A stretch of 7,130 nt of DNA from Streptosporangiaceae bacterium. GTDB taxonomy: Bacteria; Actinomycetota; Actinomycetes; Streptosporangiales; Streptosporangiaceae. Every line of letters starts with the position of its first letter. Within the stretch, counting starts at the first letter, position 1. This document shows positions 6,950 to 7,130 of the stretch, piece by piece. Where the stretch lies: the NCBI GenBank assembly GCA_030045295.1, contig JASIGD010000441.1, positions 1 to 7,130 on the forward strand. Direction: 5' to 3'. The notes under the pieces were generated by a model. The model saw nothing but the letters and a program-made list of their open reading frames with translations. It searched no databases and had not been told where the DNA came from. The position numbers and the translations under genes were made by a program.

Positions 6950-6988
6950 ATGACCACGATCACCACCGAGGACGGAGTTGCACCATGA
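6950..6988 (+). CDS. 12-codon open frame overlapping the DUF302 start (ATGA)
   Basis: The frame reads MTTITTEDGVAP and stops at TGA 6986-6988, which overlaps the DUF302 ATG at 6985-6987 by the classic ATGA arrangement. AAGAGGG at 6933-6939 could serve as its ribosome site. If translated, it would couple translation to DUF302, because ribosomes ending here are placed on the next start. The peptide resembles the first residues of alpha/beta hydrolases of the non-haem chloroperoxidase type, whose N-termini often read like TITTKDG or TITTEDG; that is from memory of the family and covers only about seven residues. It may instead be a chance frame or a duplicated start region: CCATGACC occurs at 6948-6955 and 6983-6990, and ACCGAGGACGGA (6965-6976) nearly repeats at 6988-6999. 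Confidence 0.3.
   Translation: MTTITTEDGVAP
6970..6977 (+). promoter_or_regulatory. Ribosome binding site of the DUF302 gene
   Basis: GGACGGAG ends seven bases before the ATG at 6985. It lies inside the 12-codon frame, coding for part of its E-D-G. It supports the ATG at 6985 as the DUF302 start over later codons. Confidence 0.55.
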
Positions 6989-7130
6989 CCGAGGACCGAA
7001 CCGCCACAGAAACCGATGTCGTCACCAAGCTCAGCCGCCAGCCGGTAGCCGACACCGTGGCCAGGCTGACCGGGATGATCGGCGCGAAGGGGATGAAGGT
7101 GTTCGGCGTGATCGATCAGGCGGCCGAGGC
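6985..7130 (+). CDS. DUF302 domain protein (3' end outside window)
   Basis: Only the first 48 full codons are present. After a polar stretch (residues 1-15) comes a segment matching the start of the DUF302 domain: a strand near KLSRQ, the helix PVADTVARLTGMIGAKG at 20-36, then MKVFGVIDQAAEA at 37-49. Family members usually show a pattern close to helix-G-hydrophobic-VFA-x-ID-H-AAGA here; the common His is Gln45 in this protein. DUF302 proteins are small (about 130-160 residues) with a TT1751-like fold and no settled biochemical role. The ATG is chosen for GGACGGAG seven bases upstream. It lies 104 bp after the oxygenase on the same strand with no clear terminator between, so cotranscription is likely. 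The assignment rests on a partial domain, so it is good but not certain. Confidence 0.7.
   Translation, partial: MTEDRTATETDVVTKLSRQPVADTVARLTGMIGAKGMKVFGVIDQAAE

Overview
The window looks like chromosomal DNA from a high-GC actinomycete. The sequence is strongly GC-rich throughout, with long spurious open frames on both strands. It carries two large STAND/LuxR-type regulators of a kind abundant in soil Actinobacteria, plus a purine-rich Shine-Dalgarno site and a GTG start. The genus cannot be read from the sequence.

Layout from left to right: (1) positions 1-2118 (+) hold the 3' part of a STAND regulator (NB-ARC-like ATPase plus TPR-type repeats) whose N-terminus lies outside the window. 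It has no C-terminal LuxR helix-turn-helix. (2) A 123-bp convergent gap holds two short GC-rich inverted repeats. (3) Positions 5013-2242 (-) hold a complete large LuxR-family (LAL-type) regulator of 923 residues, with a Walker ATPase at the N-terminus and a LuxR helix-turn-helix at the C-terminus. (4) A 481-bp divergent intergenic region (5014-5494) is rich in dyads. It includes two copies of the operator-like motif GTCATYTGAC, a 14-bp perfect palindrome, and inverted and direct repeats just upstream of the next gene. (5) Positions 5495-6880 (+) hold a complete carotenoid/stilbene cleavage oxygenase (RPE65 family) with all four iron-binding histidines and the three second-shell glutamates. 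(6) A 12-codon open frame at 6950-6988 overlaps by ATGA the start of (7), a DUF302 protein that runs off the right edge.

The most coherent reading is a small regulated unit. The LAL regulator is transcribed away from a probable oxygenase-DUF302 operon, and the dyads between them are candidate binding sites for that regulator or another one. The effector and the substrate are unknown. The oxygenase seems to lack the lysine that lignostilbene dioxygenases use to activate 4-hydroxystilbenes, so an apocarotenoid or other alkene is more likely. No defence system, mobile element, CRISPR array or RNA gene was seen. Nothing here is clearly a new system; the less ordinary points are the intergenic dyads and the coupled mini-ORF ahead of DUF302.
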